Source: Prauserella muralis
Lineage (GTDB): Bacteria > Actinomycetota > Actinomycetes > Mycobacteriales > Pseudonocardiaceae
Direction of reading: 5' to 3'
DNA length: 64,000 nt
Assembly (NCBI RefSeq): GCF_003202285.1
Contig: NZ_MASW01000002.1
Location: 124,001 to 188,000, forward strand
Position numbers and translations under genes: made by a program. Each line of letters begins with the position of its first letter. Positions within the stretch are counted from its first letter, which is position 1. Under the pieces are notes generated by a model that searched no databases, had not been told where the DNA came from, and saw only the letters and a program-made list of their open reading frames with translations. This document shows, piece by piece, positions 54,095 to 63,153 of this stretch.

Positions 54095-55450
54095 ATGGCC
54101 CAGACAGTGGAGCCCCGCCGAGGGGTGTTGTGGACGCCGGAACACCGCACCACCACGGCGGGGCTCCTGCTCGTCATCACGCTGATCGCCTTCGAGAACC
54201 TGGGCGTCGCCACGGCGATGCCGACGATGGTCGCCGACCTCGGCGGCGGCGCCCTCTACTCGTGGCCGTTCACCGCGTTCCTCGTCGCCAGCGTCGTGGC
54301 GACGGTCCTGTCCGGCCGGATCTGCGACCGTCGTGGGCCTGTGCCGTCGCTGCTTGCCGGGCCCGCGCTCTTCCTCGCAGGCCTGCTGGTGGCCGGGCTG
54401 GCGCAGGACATGGCGCTGCTGCTGGCGGGCCGGTTCCTGCAGGGACTCGGCACCGGCACCCTGCTCGTGGCCACCCAGCTGCTCGTCGCCGCCGTCTACA
54501 CCGACCGCGAACGGCCCGTCCTCTACGCCGCCACCGCCGCGGCCTGGGTGCTGCCCGCCGTGGTCGGGCCCTCGATCGCCGGGCTGGTCACCGAGCACCT
54601 GGGGTGGCGGTGGGTGTTTCTCGGCCTGGTGCCGCTCGTGCCCGTGGGCGTCGCGATGCTCGCGCCGGTGCTGCGCGGCCTGGCCGGGCGCCCGCAGGGC
54701 CGCCCGGAGGTCAGCGCGAGCGTGCCCGCCGCCGTGGCGGCGGCAATCGGTGTGGCGGTGCTGACCTGGGCCGCGCAGCATCCGTCCCCCCTCGCGCTGG
54801 GCTACGGCGTCGCCGGTCTCGCCGCGCTCGCGCTCGCCCTGCGCAGGCTGCTGCCCCCGGGCACCGTCACCGCCCGGCCCGGTGTGCCGGCCGTCGTGGC
54901 CTGCCGGGCGCTGCTCGCCGGGACGTTCGCGGCGCTGGAGGCCTACCTGCCGCTGACCATGACGGCCGTGCACGGCTACGGCCCCGCACAGGCGGGCCTT
55001 CCGCTGACGGTGACGGCGCTGAGCTGGTCGGCCGCCTCGGCCGTGCAGGGCAGGCACCCGGACTGGCGCAGGGAGACGCTCGTGCGCGCGGGCTTCGTGC
55101 TGGTCGGTGCCGCGTTGCTGCTGTTCGCGGTGGTGTCGCAGCCGTGGAGCCCCGGCTGGCCGGCGTTCGTGGCCGCGGCCGTCGGCGGGGCCGGGATGGG
55201 CGTGGCGTTCCCGTCGCTGTCGGTGCTGCTCCTGCGCCACTCGCCCGAGGCGGAGCGCGGGTTCAACACCGCGGCGCTGCAGCTCGGCGACTGGGTCACC
55301 TCGGCGCTGGCGATCGGCTTCGGCGGCGTGCTGCTGGGCGTGCTGGCCTCGGCGAGCAGGCCCGGACCGGCCGTCGCCGTGCTGGCCCTGACGTTCGCGG
55401 GCGTCGCGGTGCTCGGGGCGCTGGCGGCCGGGCGCCGCCCGCGTGACTAG
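54095..55450 (+). CDS. Major facilitator superfamily transporter
   Basis: A 451-residue membrane protein with at least 12 hydrophobic helices (e.g. TTTAGLLLVITLIAFENLGV, VLYAATAAAWVLPAVVGPSI). The loop 2-3 motif appears as SGRICDRRGPVPSLL, and GRFLQGLGTGTLLVATQLLV is the motif C-like helix of drug/H+ antiporters. Export of small molecules is likely; substrate unknown. ATG 54095 follows GGTTGGGGG. No regulator is adjacent. Confidence 0.88.
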   Translation: MAQTVEPRRGVLWTPEHRTTTAGLLLVITLIAFENLGVATAMPTMVADLGGGALYSWPFTAFLVASVVATVLSGRICDRRGPVPSLLAGPALFLAGLLVAGLAQDMALLLAGRFLQGLGTGTLLVATQLLVAAVYTDRERPVLYAATAAAWVLPAVVGPSIAGLVTEHLGWRWVFLGLVPLVPVGVAMLAPVLRGLAGRPQGRPEVSASVPAAVAAAIGVAVLTWAAQHPSPLALGYGVAGLAALALALRRLLPPGTVTARPGVPAVVACRALLAGTFAALEAYLPLTMTAVHGYGPAQAGLPLTVTALSWSAASAVQGRHPDWRRETLVRAGFVLVGAALLLFAVVSQPWSPGWPAFVAAAVGGAGMGVAFPSLSVLLLRHSPEAERGFNTAALQLGDWVTSALAIGFGGVLLGVLASASRPGPAVAVLALTFAGVAVLGALAAGRRPRD

Positions 55451-55494
55451 TGCCGCAGTGACGGCCGCGGGGCGCCGACTACCCTGGTAAGGCG

Positions 55495-56706
55495 ATGACC
55501 TATCTCGACCATGCCGCCACGACGCCGATGCTTCCCGAAGCGGTCGCGGCGATGAGCGAAGCGCTGTCCACCGTGGGCAACGCTTCCTCGTTGCATTCGT
55601 CGGGGCGCAGGGCCCGGCGGGTGGTCGAGGAGGCCCGCGAGGCGGTCGCCGAGGCACTGGGTGCCCGGCCGTCCGAGGTGATCTTCACCGCGGGTGGCAC
55701 GGAGAGCGACAACCTCGCCGTCAAGGGCATCTACTGGGCCCGCAGGAACGCCGACCCGGCGCGGCGCCGCGTGCTGGCGAGCGCCGTGGAGCACCACGCC
55801 GTGCTGGACGCCGTGCAGTGGCTCGCCGACCATGCCGGCGCCGAGGTGACGTGGCTGGAGGTCGACGCCCACGGCCGGGTGCGGCCGGAGACCCTGCGCG
55901 AGGCCATCGACGCGAACCCGGACGACGTGGCGCTGGCCACCGTCATGTGGGCCAACAACGAGGTCGGCACCGTCAACCCGGTGCCGGAACTGGCGGGTGT
56001 CTGCGCCGAGCACGGCATCCCGCTGCACAGCGACGCGGTGCAGGCGGTCGGCGCCGTGGACGTCGGCTTCGCCGCCAGTGGCGCGAACGCGCTCACCCTC
56101 ACCGGGCACAAGATCGGCGGGCCCTACGGCGTCGGTGCGCTGCTGCTCGACCGCGACACCCCGTGCGTGCCGCTGCTGCACGGCGGCGGCCAGGAGCGCG
56201 AGGTGCGCTCCGGGACGCTGGACGTGCCCGCCATCCACGCCTTCGCCACCGCCGTGCGCACGAGCGTGCGCGAACGGCCCGCCACCGCCGAGGCCGTGGC
56301 CAAGCTGCGGGACGAGCTGATCGTGGCGGTGCAGCAGGAGGTGCCCGACGCCGTGCTCAACGGCGAGGCCCCGGGCTCGGACGGCAGGCTGCCCGGCATC
56401 GCCCACTTCACCTTCCCCGGCTGCGCGGGCGACAGCCTGCTGATGCTGCTCGACGCCAAGGGCATCGAGTGCTCCACCGGTTCGGCGTGCACGGCGGGTG
56501 TCGCCGAACCCAGCCACGTCCTGCTGGCCATGGGCGCCGACGCCGCGTCCGCACGCGGCTCGCTGCGGTTCTCGCTGGGACACACGTCCACCCGTGACGA
56601 CGTGGACGCGCTCGCCCGCGAGCTGGGCGGCGTCGTGGAACGGGCCCGGCAGGCGGGCCTGGCGGGGATGCGCAAGAACGGCAGGCAGCAGCAGGAGGAG
56701 GTGTAA
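55495..56706 (+). CDS. iscS: Cysteine desulfurase (NifS/IscS type)
   Basis: A PLP enzyme that releases sulfur from cysteine for tRNA thiolation and Fe-S assembly. 403 residues. [19 protein letters not shown] at the N-terminus, PLP Lys206 in [18 protein letters not shown] and the sulfur-accepting Cys332 in [18 protein letters not shown]. It sits 3 bp upstream of mnmA, so it probably feeds sulfur to MnmA. No Shine-Dalgarno sequence precedes ATG 55495; TACCCT 9 nt upstream may serve as a -10 box. Confidence 0.95.
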   Translation: MTYLDHAATTPMLPEAVAAMSEALSTVGNASSLHSSGRRARRVVEEAREAVAEALGARPSEVIFTAGGTESDNLAVKGIYWARRNADPARRRVLASAVEHHAVLDAVQWLADHAGAEVTWLEVDAHGRVRPETLREAIDANPDDVALATVMWANNEVGTVNPVPELAGVCAEHGIPLHSDAVQAVGAVDVGFAASGANALTLTGHKIGGPYGVGALLLDRDTPCVPLLHGGGQEREVRSGTLDVPAIHAFATAVRTSVRERPATAEAVAKLRDELIVAVQQEVPDAVLNGEAPGSDGRLPGIAHFTFPGCAGDSLLMLLDAKGIECSTGSACTAGVAEPSHVLLAMGADAASARGSLRFSLGHTSTRDDVDALARELGGVVERARQAGLAGMRKNGRQQQEEV

Positions 56707-56709
56707 CCG

Positions 56710-57798
56710 ATGCGCGTACTGGCCGCGATGAGCGGGGGAGTGGACTCGGCGGTGGCCGCCGCGCGCGCGGTGGAGGCCGGACACGACGTGGTGGGGGTGC
56801 ACCTGGCGCTGTCGGCCAAGCCCGGCACGCTGCGCACCGGCTCCCGCGGATGCTGCACGGTCGAGGACTCGCGCGACGCGCGCCGTGCCGCGGACATCCT
56901 CGGCATCCCGTTCTACGTGTGGGACTTCGCCGAGCGGTTCACCGAGGAGGTCGTGGAGACCTTCGTCGGCGAGTACGCCGCGGGCCGCACCCCGAATCCC
57001 TGCGTCACCTGCAACGAGAAGATCAAGTTCGAGGCCCTGCTCGACAAGGCCATGGCGCTCGGCTTCGACGCCGTGTGCACCGGACACTACGCGCGCCTGT
57101 CCGTTGTGGACGGTGTGCCGGAGCTGCGGCGCAGCGCCGACGAGGACAAGGACCAGTCCTACGTGCTGGCCTCGCTGACACCGGAGCAGCTGCGGCACGC
57201 GATGTTCCCGCTGGGCGGCTCGCGCAAGCCGGACGTGCGGGCGGAGGCGGCCGAGCGGGAGCTCGCCGTGGCGGGCAAGCCCGACAGCCACGACATCTGC
57301 TTCATCCCGGACGGCGACACGCGCTCGTTTCTGGAGTCGCGGCTGGGCGAGCGGCCCGGCGACCTGGTGGACGCCGAGACCGGCGCCGTGCTGGGCAGGC
57401 ACTCCGGCGTTCACGGCTTCACCGTGGGCCAGCGCAAGGGACTCGGCATCGACGCCCCCGCCGCCGACGGCAGGCCGCGCTACGTGCTGGCGCTGGAGCC
57501 GGTGTCGGGGGCCGTCAAGGTCGGCCCCGCGGAACGCCTCGCCGTCCAGCGGATCGAGGCCGACCGGCCGATCTGGCCCGCCGGGCCGCTGGCCGGGCCC
57601 ACCGAGTGCCTGGTGCAGGTGCGCGCGCATGGCGGCACCGCGCCCGCCGTGGCGGAGGCCGTCGACGGTGGCGTGTCCGTTCAGCTGCGCGAGCCGCTGC
57701 GCGGCGTGGCACCGGGGCAGGTGGTCGTGCTCTACCGGCCGGACGCCGAGGCTGGCGACCTCGTGCTCGGGAGTGCGAAGATCTCGTCCACGGCGTAA
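56710..57798 (+). CDS. mnmA: tRNA-specific 2-thiouridylase MnmA
   Basis: Thiolates wobble uridine 34 of tRNA-Lys, -Glu and -Gln. 362 residues. PP-loop [18 protein letters not shown] at residues 5-22, catalytic Cys98 in [16 protein letters not shown] and Cys197 in [18 protein letters not shown]-terminal beta-barrel intact. The 3-bp gap to the desulfurase suggests one transcript. Confidence 0.96.
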   Translation: MRVLAAMSGGVDSAVAAARAVEAGHDVVGVHLALSAKPGTLRTGSRGCCTVEDSRDARRAADILGIPFYVWDFAERFTEEVVETFVGEYAAGRTPNPCVTCNEKIKFEALLDKAMALGFDAVCTGHYARLSVVDGVPELRRSADEDKDQSYVLASLTPEQLRHAMFPLGGSRKPDVRAEAAERELAVAGKPDSHDICFIPDGDTRSFLESRLGERPGDLVDAETGAVLGRHSGVHGFTVGQRKGLGIDAPAADGRPRYVLALEPVSGAVKVGPAERLAVQRIEADRPIWPAGPLAGPTECLVQVRAHGGTAPAVAEAVDGGVSVQLREPLRGVAPGQVVVLYRPDAEAGDLVLGSAKISSTA

Positions 57799-57822
57799 CC
57801 GGCGATCGCCGCGGGAGGTTCG

Positions 57823-59340
57823 ATGACGAGCACGGTCCGGTCCAGCACGGTCTCCGACGTTCTGCGGCGCAGCGCGGCGAGGACACCGCAGCGCACCGCC
57901 CTGCGCTTCGCCGGGCGCGAGTGGACCTATGCCGAGCTGGACGCCGCGGTGAGCAGGGCCGCGGCTCACCTGCTGTCGCTGGGGCTCGCCAAGGGCGACC
58001 GGGTGGCCGCCTATGGCAAGAACTCCGACGCCTACCTGATCGGCTTCCTCGCGTGCGCGCGGGCGGGGCTGGTGCACGTGCCGCTGAACTACAACCTCAC
58101 CGGCGAGGAGCTGCGCTACCTCGTCGAGCAGTCCGGCAGCACGGTGGCGCTCGCCGACCCGGCGCTGCGCGGGGAGCTCGACGCGCTGGCGCTGCCGCTG
58201 AAGCAGGTGCTGCCGTTGCGGGACGCCGACGGCTCGGTGCTGGCGGTGGCGAGCGCGGGAGAGGTGCCCGCCGTGGACGTCGAGGTGGCCGAGACCGACC
58301 TGGTGCAGCTGCTCTACACGTCCGGCACCACGTCGCGGCCCAAGGGCGCGATGATGACGCACCGCGCGCTGGTGCACGAGTACCTGTCGTGCGTGGTCGG
58401 GCTGGACCTCACCGAGCACGACCACCCGCTGCACGTGATGCCGCTGTACCACTCGGCGCAGATGCACGTGTTCCTGCTGCCGTGGCTGGCCGTCGGCGCG
58501 GTGAACACCCTGCTGGAGACGCCCGACCCCGCGGAGATCCTGCGCCGGATTGGCGAGGACGGCCACGGCGCGTTCTTCGCCGCGCCGACGCTGTGGGTGG
58601 CGCTGGCCAACCACGCCGACTTCGGAGCCAGGGACCTGTCCTCGCTGCGCAAGGCGTACTACGGTGCGTCGATCATGCCCGGCCCGGTGCTGGACCGGCT
58701 GCGCGAGGCGATGCCGCGGCTGGGCTTCTACAACTGCTTCGGGCAGTCGGAGATCGGCCCGCTGGCCACGATCCTGCGGCCGGAGGAGCACGAGCAGCGT
58801 CCCGACTCGGCGGGCAGGCCCGCGCTGTTCGTGGAGCTGCGCGTCGTGGACCCCGACGGCAACGACGTCGCGCCCGGCGAGCAGGGCGAGGTCGTCTACC
58901 GCTCGCCGCAGCTGTGCGAGGGCTACTGGGACAAGCCGGAGGAGACCGAGGAGGCCTTCCGGGGCGGCTGGTTCCACTCGGGCGACCTCGTGCGGATCGA
59001 CGAGGAGGGCTACATCTACGTCGTCGACCGCATCAAGGACGTGATCAACACCGGTGGCGTGCTCGTGGCGTCGCGGGAGGTCGAGGACGCGCTCTACACG
59101 CACCCGGCGGTCGGCGAGGTGGCCGTGGTGGGCCTTGCCGACGAGAAGTGGATCGAGGCCATCACCGCCGTCGTGGTGCCGAAGGGCGAGGTGAGCGAGC
59201 AGGACCTGCTTGGCCACGTCAAGGGCAGGCTTGCGTCGTTCAAGGTGCCCAAGTCGGTGCGCTTCGTCGACGACCTGCCCCGCAACGCCTCCGGCAAGAT
59301 CCTCAAACGCGAACTCCGGGACCGCTTCACCACCGGCTAG
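57823..59340 (+). CDS. AMP-forming acyl-CoA synthetase (FadD-like)
   Basis: A 505-residue ANL-superfamily enzyme. AMP-binding motif LLYTSGTTSRPKGAMMTHRA, FYNCFGQSEIGPLATILRP, the Asp hinge in GGWFHSGDLVRIDEEGYIYV and the C-terminal catalytic Lys in NASGKILKRELRDRF. Activates a carboxylic acid with ATP and CoA; substrate unknown. ATG 57823 has GGGAGG. Its stop directly abuts a palindromic repeat element. Confidence 0.92.
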   Translation: MTSTVRSSTVSDVLRRSAARTPQRTALRFAGREWTYAELDAAVSRAAAHLLSLGLAKGDRVAAYGKNSDAYLIGFLACARAGLVHVPLNYNLTGEELRYLVEQSGSTVALADPALRGELDALALPLKQVLPLRDADGSVLAVASAGEVPAVDVEVAETDLVQLLYTSGTTSRPKGAMMTHRALVHEYLSCVVGLDLTEHDHPLHVMPLYHSAQMHVFLLPWLAVGAVNTLLETPDPAEILRRIGEDGHGAFFAAPTLWVALANHADFGARDLSSLRKAYYGASIMPGPVLDRLREAMPRLGFYNCFGQSEIGPLATILRPEEHEQRPDSAGRPALFVELRVVDPDGNDVAPGEQGEVVYRSPQLCEGYWDKPEETEEAFRGGWFHSGDLVRIDEEGYIYVVDRIKDVINTGGVLVASREVEDALYTHPAVGEVAVVGLADEKWIEAITAVVVPKGEVSEQDLLGHVKGRLASFKVPKSVRFVDDLPRNASGKILKRELRDRFTTG

Positions 59341-59429
59341 AAGCTCCCCAATGCCACATTCGTCACGTTGAGTGGAGCGAATGCGGCATTCGCTCCATCC
59401 AGTGGAGCGAATGCCACATTGGGGAGCTT
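59341..59429. repeat. Palindromic AATGC-type intergenic element, copy 3
   Basis: Ends AAGCTCCCC (59341-59349) and GGGGAGCTT (59421-59429) are exact inverted repeats. The core has TGGAGCGAATGC (59373-59384) pairing with 59386-59397 around one base, and the motif AATGCCACATT twice. It starts on the base after the acyl-CoA synthetase stop codon and lies between convergent genes. Confidence 0.85.
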
Positions 59430-59466
59430 CAGATCGTGGTGCCGAGCGCCCGGTGCTGATTCGCGG

Positions 59467-59894
59467 TCACGGGTCGACGAGCAGGGTACGGACGCTGACG
59501 GACGGATACCGGCGGGCGAACCCGGTGTCCAGGGTGACCAGTTCCAGCTCGGACGTCTGGGCGAAGGCGGCCAGATAGTCGTCGGTCCACAGCTTGTGAC
59601 TGTTGTCCTCCCGTGCCGAGATCACGCGCCAGACCTGTTCCACCTGCATGGGTTCGGCCACCCAGCGCACGCGGTCGTCGCCCCGAGCTGGTCGATCACT
59701 CGCCACGCTTCGGAGCGGGCGAGCGCGTCCGGCCCCAGGACGGCCGGATTGGACAGCAGTCGCAGCAGGTTCAGCTGCGTGACCCGGCACAACAGGAGAT
59801 CGCCGGTCTGCTCGTCGAACCATGCCGCCACCCGGGGATGATGCGCGTGCCGTGCCCAGACGGCGGCCAGCCAGACGCCGACGTCGAGTAACAT
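59467..59894 (-). pseudogene. vapC: VapC-like PIN-domain toxin, frameshifted
   Basis: The first part (MLLDVGVWLAAVWARHAHHP to EAWRVIDQLGA, 59894-59686) and the second (DDRVRWVAEPMQVEQVW to VRTLLVDP, stop 59467) are in different frames. A single base appears lost in a GGGGC run near 59679-59685. Across the break all PIN acidic positions are kept: Asp in LLDVGVW, TQLNLLRLLS, WTDDYLAAFA and LVTLDTGFARR. The joined protein would have about 142 residues, normal for VapC RNases. A genuine inactivating mutation or a sequence error would both fit. Base composition is less G/C-rich than the neighbours. Confidence 0.8.
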
Positions 59895-60003
59895 CACCGG
59901 CTGCCGTGCTTCTCGGCGTCCTCAGCCGCGAAGATCGCCTCGATGCCGGCGTTGGTGATGTCGACTGTGCCGGTTTCAGCGCTGCCGACGAGGGGCAGCC
60001 GCG
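59894..60003 (-). pseudogene. vapB: Truncated VapB-like antitoxin, C-terminal fragment only
   Basis: About 36 residues (LTRLPLVGSAETGTVDIT, then NAGIEAIFAAEDAEKHGSR) match the toxin-binding tail typical of VapB antitoxins. Their stop overlaps the toxin ATG in TGATG, the usual TA arrangement. The DNA-binding N-terminal half is absent: at 60003-60004 the frame runs into the end of the MBL hydrolase gene. The module appears to have lost its antitoxin head by a deletion joining it to the neighbour. Confidence 0.65.
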
Positions 60004-61044
60004 TCAGGTGGCGTAGTGCCGCACGCCGTCGGTCTCGGCGGCGGTGAGCCTGCCCTGCTCCACGAGCAGGTCCAGGTGCGCGCCGGTCTCCAGGACCGCG
60101 AGCATCTGGTTGAACACGTCCAGCTCGGCCAGCGCCCGGCCCCGGCGGGTCCACGTGAGCCGCAGCGCCGTCTCGTAGGCGGTCCGCGCTCCGGCCGCGA
60201 CCTGCTCACCGATCTCGGCCAGCCGTGTCTCGTGGTGGGCCAGCAACTCGTCCACCCTGGCGTGCACGCTCGGCGACACCGCGCCGTGCGCGGGCAGCAG
60301 CCGCCGGTCCGGGCGCTGCCGCACCAGCCGCAGCGACCCGAGGTACTCGCGCAGCGGCGACTCCGACGGCGCGGGCTGGAACCCGATCGACGGCGTGATG
60401 TGCGGCAGCACGTGGTCGCCGGAGAACAGCAGACCGCCCTCGGCGTCGTCGAACACGACGTGACCGACCGTGTGCCCCGGCGTGGGCACGACCTCGAGCC
60501 GCCTGCCGGGCAGCACCGTGCGCGTGCCTTCGGTGAGCCACTCGTCCGGGTCCTCCCAGAAGCTCTCGTCCGTGGCGGGACGCCAGTCGGCGAAGGCCCT
60601 GACCAGCTCGTCGAGCACGGGCTGCGCTCCGGCCTGCCGCAGCAGGCGCAGCTGTGCACGCATCGGCCGCGTTCCCGGCGTGGCGCTGGCCCGCAGCGAC
60701 GGCTCCTCGGCGAGCCCGAGCGCGATCCGCCCGCCGAACTTGCGGCGCAGCGCCACCGCGAGCGTGTAGTGGTCGCGGTGCACGTGCGTGACCAGGAACT
60801 GGCTGACGTCGCCGAGCGCCGCACCGATGCCGCCCAGCGCCCGCTCCAGCTGCGTGTGTGCTTCCTCCAGCGCCCAGCCGGAGTCGATGAGCACGAGCGA
60901 GTCGCCGTCGGTGAGCGCGTAGACGTTCACCGCCCGCAGCGCGTCGTGGGGCAGGGGCAGCGGGATGCGGTACACGCCGGGCGCCACCGTGTACACGCCG
61001 GGCTCGGCCCAGTGGCTGCTGTTGTCGTCGTCGACCGGTTCCAT
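60004..61044 (-). CDS. MBL-fold metallo-hydrolase
   Basis: A 346-residue metallo-beta-lactamase-fold protein. Metal motif FLVTHVHRDHYTLAVAL (H-x-H-x-D-H), then TPGHTVGHVVF, FSGDHVLPHITPSIG and LLPAHGA provide the further His/Asp ligands. The C-terminal helical extension (RRGRALAELDVFNQMLAVLE) resembles the winged-helix tail of LACTB2/glyoxalase II-like hydrolases. ATG 61044; GTG 61101 is possible but less likely. Its 3' end touches the antitoxin fragment. Confidence 0.88.
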   Translation of the reverse strand: MEPVDDDNSSHWAEPGVYTVAPGVYRIPLPLPHDALRAVNVYALTDGDSLVLIDSGWALEEAHTQLERALGGIGAALGDVSQFLVTHVHRDHYTLAVALRRKFGGRIALGLAEEPSLRASATPGTRPMRAQLRLLRQAGAQPVLDELVRAFADWRPATDESFWEDPDEWLTEGTRTVLPGRRLEVVPTPGHTVGHVVFDDAEGGLLFSGDHVLPHITPSIGFQPAPSESPLREYLGSLRLVRQRPDRRLLPAHGAVSPSVHARVDELLAHHETRLAEIGEQVAAGARTAYETALRLTWTRRGRALAELDVFNQMLAVLETGAHLDLLVEQGRLTAAETDGVRHYAT

Positions 61045-61140
61045 CTCCCGATCAGAGCAGCTTTCGCACTCCCGCAGGGAGCCCGGTGAGACGCACGTCA
61101 CTGAACGGTCGCTTAGTCAGCGTGGCCGCGACGCGCTCGG

Positions 61141-61974
61141 TCAGTCGCTGCCGCTCTCGGTGATGAGCCGCTCCAGCTCCCGGCGCAGCAGACCGAGCCT
61201 GGCATCAGCCAGCAGCGGCATCTCCCGCCTGCGCCTGCGCACCGCCGAGGGATCGATGTCGACGATGGTCAGCGACTCCTCCCACGTCGGGGCGGTCGCC
61301 ACCGCCGAGCCCCACGGGTCGATCACGCGGGAGCCGCCCCAGAAACGCACGCCCGCCTCGTCGCCGACCCGGTTGACGTAGACGACCCAGCACTGCTGCA
61401 TGCGCGCGGTGAACGTGAGCAGGTCGTGCCAGTACTCGGCGGGGTCGAACGAACCGCCGGTGAGTTTCGCGGCGCTGTTCGCAGGCACGATCATCAGCTC
61501 GGCGCCGTCCTGGGCGGCGAGCCATGGCAGCATCGGCTGCCAGGCGTCGTTGCAGATCAGCGTCGCGAACCGGCCGTGCTTGGTCTCGAAGGCCCGCATG
61601 TGCTGGCCGGGGCTGGCGTGCTTGCGCTCCTCCCAGATGAGGTAGTTGGGCAGGTAGAGCTTGCGGTGGTTGTGCACCAGCTGGCCGTTCGACAGGTACA
61701 GCGCCGAGTTGTGCCTGCGGATGCGGCCGTCCTCCAGCAGCCCGATGACCACGTCCGGGCCGTGCCGGGACAGGTCGGCGAGACGCGGATCGTCGGGCCA
61801 CAGCGAGATGTCGTCGGCGAGCTGGCCGAGCGCGTAGCCGGTGAGGCTCAGCTCGGGAAAGACCACCAGGTCGGCGTCCTCCGTCGCGGCGTCCTTGATG
61901 AGGCGCTCGGTATCGGCCAGATTCCCGTCCACGTCGCCGAGCCGGCAGTCGGTCTGCGCGAGTGCCACTCTCAT
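61141..61974 (-). CDS. Nitrilase-superfamily carbon-nitrogen hydrolase
   Basis: A 277-residue amidase-type enzyme. Catalytic triad Glu41 (VVFPELSLTGYALG), Lys105 (HNHRKLYLPNYLIWEE) and Cys141 (TLICNDAWQPMLPW). The sequence is like the NAD synthetase-related amidohydrolases and agmatine/N-carbamoyl hydrolases of actinobacteria; substrate unknown. ATG 61974 has GGGAGG 8 nt upstream. The 96-bp gap to the downstream MBL gene holds only a weak TetR-like half-palindrome. Confidence 0.88.
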   Translation of the reverse strand: MRVALAQTDCRLGDVDGNLADTERLIKDAATEDADLVVFPELSLTGYALGQLADDISLWPDDPRLADLSRHGPDVVIGLLEDGRIRRHNSALYLSNGQLVHNHRKLYLPNYLIWEERKHASPGQHMRAFETKHGRFATLICNDAWQPMLPWLAAQDGAELMIVPANSAAKLTGGSFDPAEYWHDLLTFTARMQQCWVVYVNRVGDEAGVRFWGGSRVIDPWGSAVATAPTWEESLTIVDIDPSAVRRRRREMPLLADARLGLLRRELERLITESGSD

Positions 61975-62106
61975 GCGTCTCACCTCCCTAGTACCCAGCG
62001 GATTCGATGGCTACGACGGTACGGGACGCGTGCCAGGGGAGGCGAGGCGTGAGGATCGCGCCGCCCCAGCGTTCATCCAGCGGTAACAGGGGGAACAATC
62101 AGCACC

Positions 62107-63144
62107 GTGAACGAGCGACTCTGGCCCAGCGGCGCGGCCACCGCCATCGGCTCCATGCCGGGTACCGACGCGGCCGAGGCCGCCGCCGTGGTACTCGGTG
62201 AGTTGCCCGAGCTGCCGTACCTGCCCGAGCTGCCCGGCCGTGGCCTCGGCGCCGATCTCGTCGGCCGGACGGCGGGCCTGCTGGTGGACCTCGCCGTCGA
62301 GGAGGTGCCCAGCGGTTACCGCGTGGCGGCGCGGCCCGGCAGGCACCACCGGAGGGCGGTGGACCTGCTGCGCTGGGACGTCGACGCCTTCGCCGAGGCG
62401 GCCGACCGCGCGGGCGCCAGGCCCGCGGTGGTGAAAACCCAGGCCGCCGGGCCGTGGACGCTGGCAGCCCACGTCGAGCTGGCCCGCGGGCACCGGGTGC
62501 TCACCGACCACGGCGCCGTGCACGATTTCGCCTCGTCGCTGGTCGAAGGTCTCGCCGCGCACGTCGCCGAGCTGGCGGAGCGCACCGGCGCCCGGGTGGT
62601 GGTGCAGCTCGACGAGCCGGCCCTGCCCGACGTGCTCGCCGGGTCGCTGTCCACCGCCTCCGGCTACGGCACCGTCGACGCGGTTCCCGCCCCCGAGGCG
62701 CGCACCCTGCTCGCCGACGTCATCGACGCCGTCGGCAAGAGCACCGGCACCCCGGTGATCGTGCACTGCTGCGCGACCCGTCCGCCGGTGTCGCTGCTGC
62801 GCGCGGCGGGCGCCGGGGCGCTGGCCTTGGACGCGACCCTGCTCGACGGTGCACCCGGCAGCCTGCTGGACGAACTCGGCGAGGCGTGGGACGCGGGCAC
62901 GGAACTGCTGCTGGGCCTGGTGCCCGCCGAGGCGCCTGCCGTGCCGCCGGAGCTGCGCGACGTGGCCGGGCCCGCGCTGCGCCTGGTCGACCGCCTCGGC
63001 TTCAACCGCTCGATCCTCGCCGAGCGCGCCCTGCCCACGCCGGCCTGCGGGCTGGCGGGCGCGACGAACGAGTGGCTGCGCACGGCACTGTCGCTGACTC
63101 GCGATCTGGGCAAAGCGTTCCTGGAGCCTCCTGAGGGCTGGTAG
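62107..63144 (+). CDS. MetE C-terminal-domain-like methionine synthase homologue
   Basis: A 345-residue protein resembling only the catalytic barrel of cobalamin-independent methionine synthase (MetE is about 750 residues). Zinc ligands are kept: His220 and Cys222 in VIVHCCATRPP, and Cys314 in TPACGLAGATNEWLR. AAGPWTLAAHVELARG and VVQLDEPALPDVL are family segments. It lacks the folate-binding N-terminal half, so the methyl donor is uncertain; short MetE homologues in some prokaryotes use corrinoid donors. A homologue upstream of ligA is known in mycobacteria. GTG 62107. Confidence 0.87.
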   Translation: MNERLWPSGAATAIGSMPGTDAAEAAAVVLGELPELPYLPELPGRGLGADLVGRTAGLLVDLAVEEVPSGYRVAARPGRHHRRAVDLLRWDVDAFAEAADRAGARPAVVKTQAAGPWTLAAHVELARGHRVLTDHGAVHDFASSLVEGLAAHVAELAERTGARVVVQLDEPALPDVLAGSLSTASGYGTVDAVPAPEARTLLADVIDAVGKSTGTPVIVHCCATRPPVSLLRAAGAGALALDATLLDGAPGSLLDELGEAWDAGTELLLGLVPAEAPAVPPELRDVAGPALRLVDRLGFNRSILAERALPTPACGLAGATNEWLRTALSLTRDLGKAFLEPPEGW

Positions 63145-63153
63145 GAGTGGGGA

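Noticed and set aside
61101-61120. TetR-like operator CTGAACGGTCGCTTAGTCAG upstream of the MBL gene
   Set aside because: The two halves match at too few positions, and no TetR gene is in the window.
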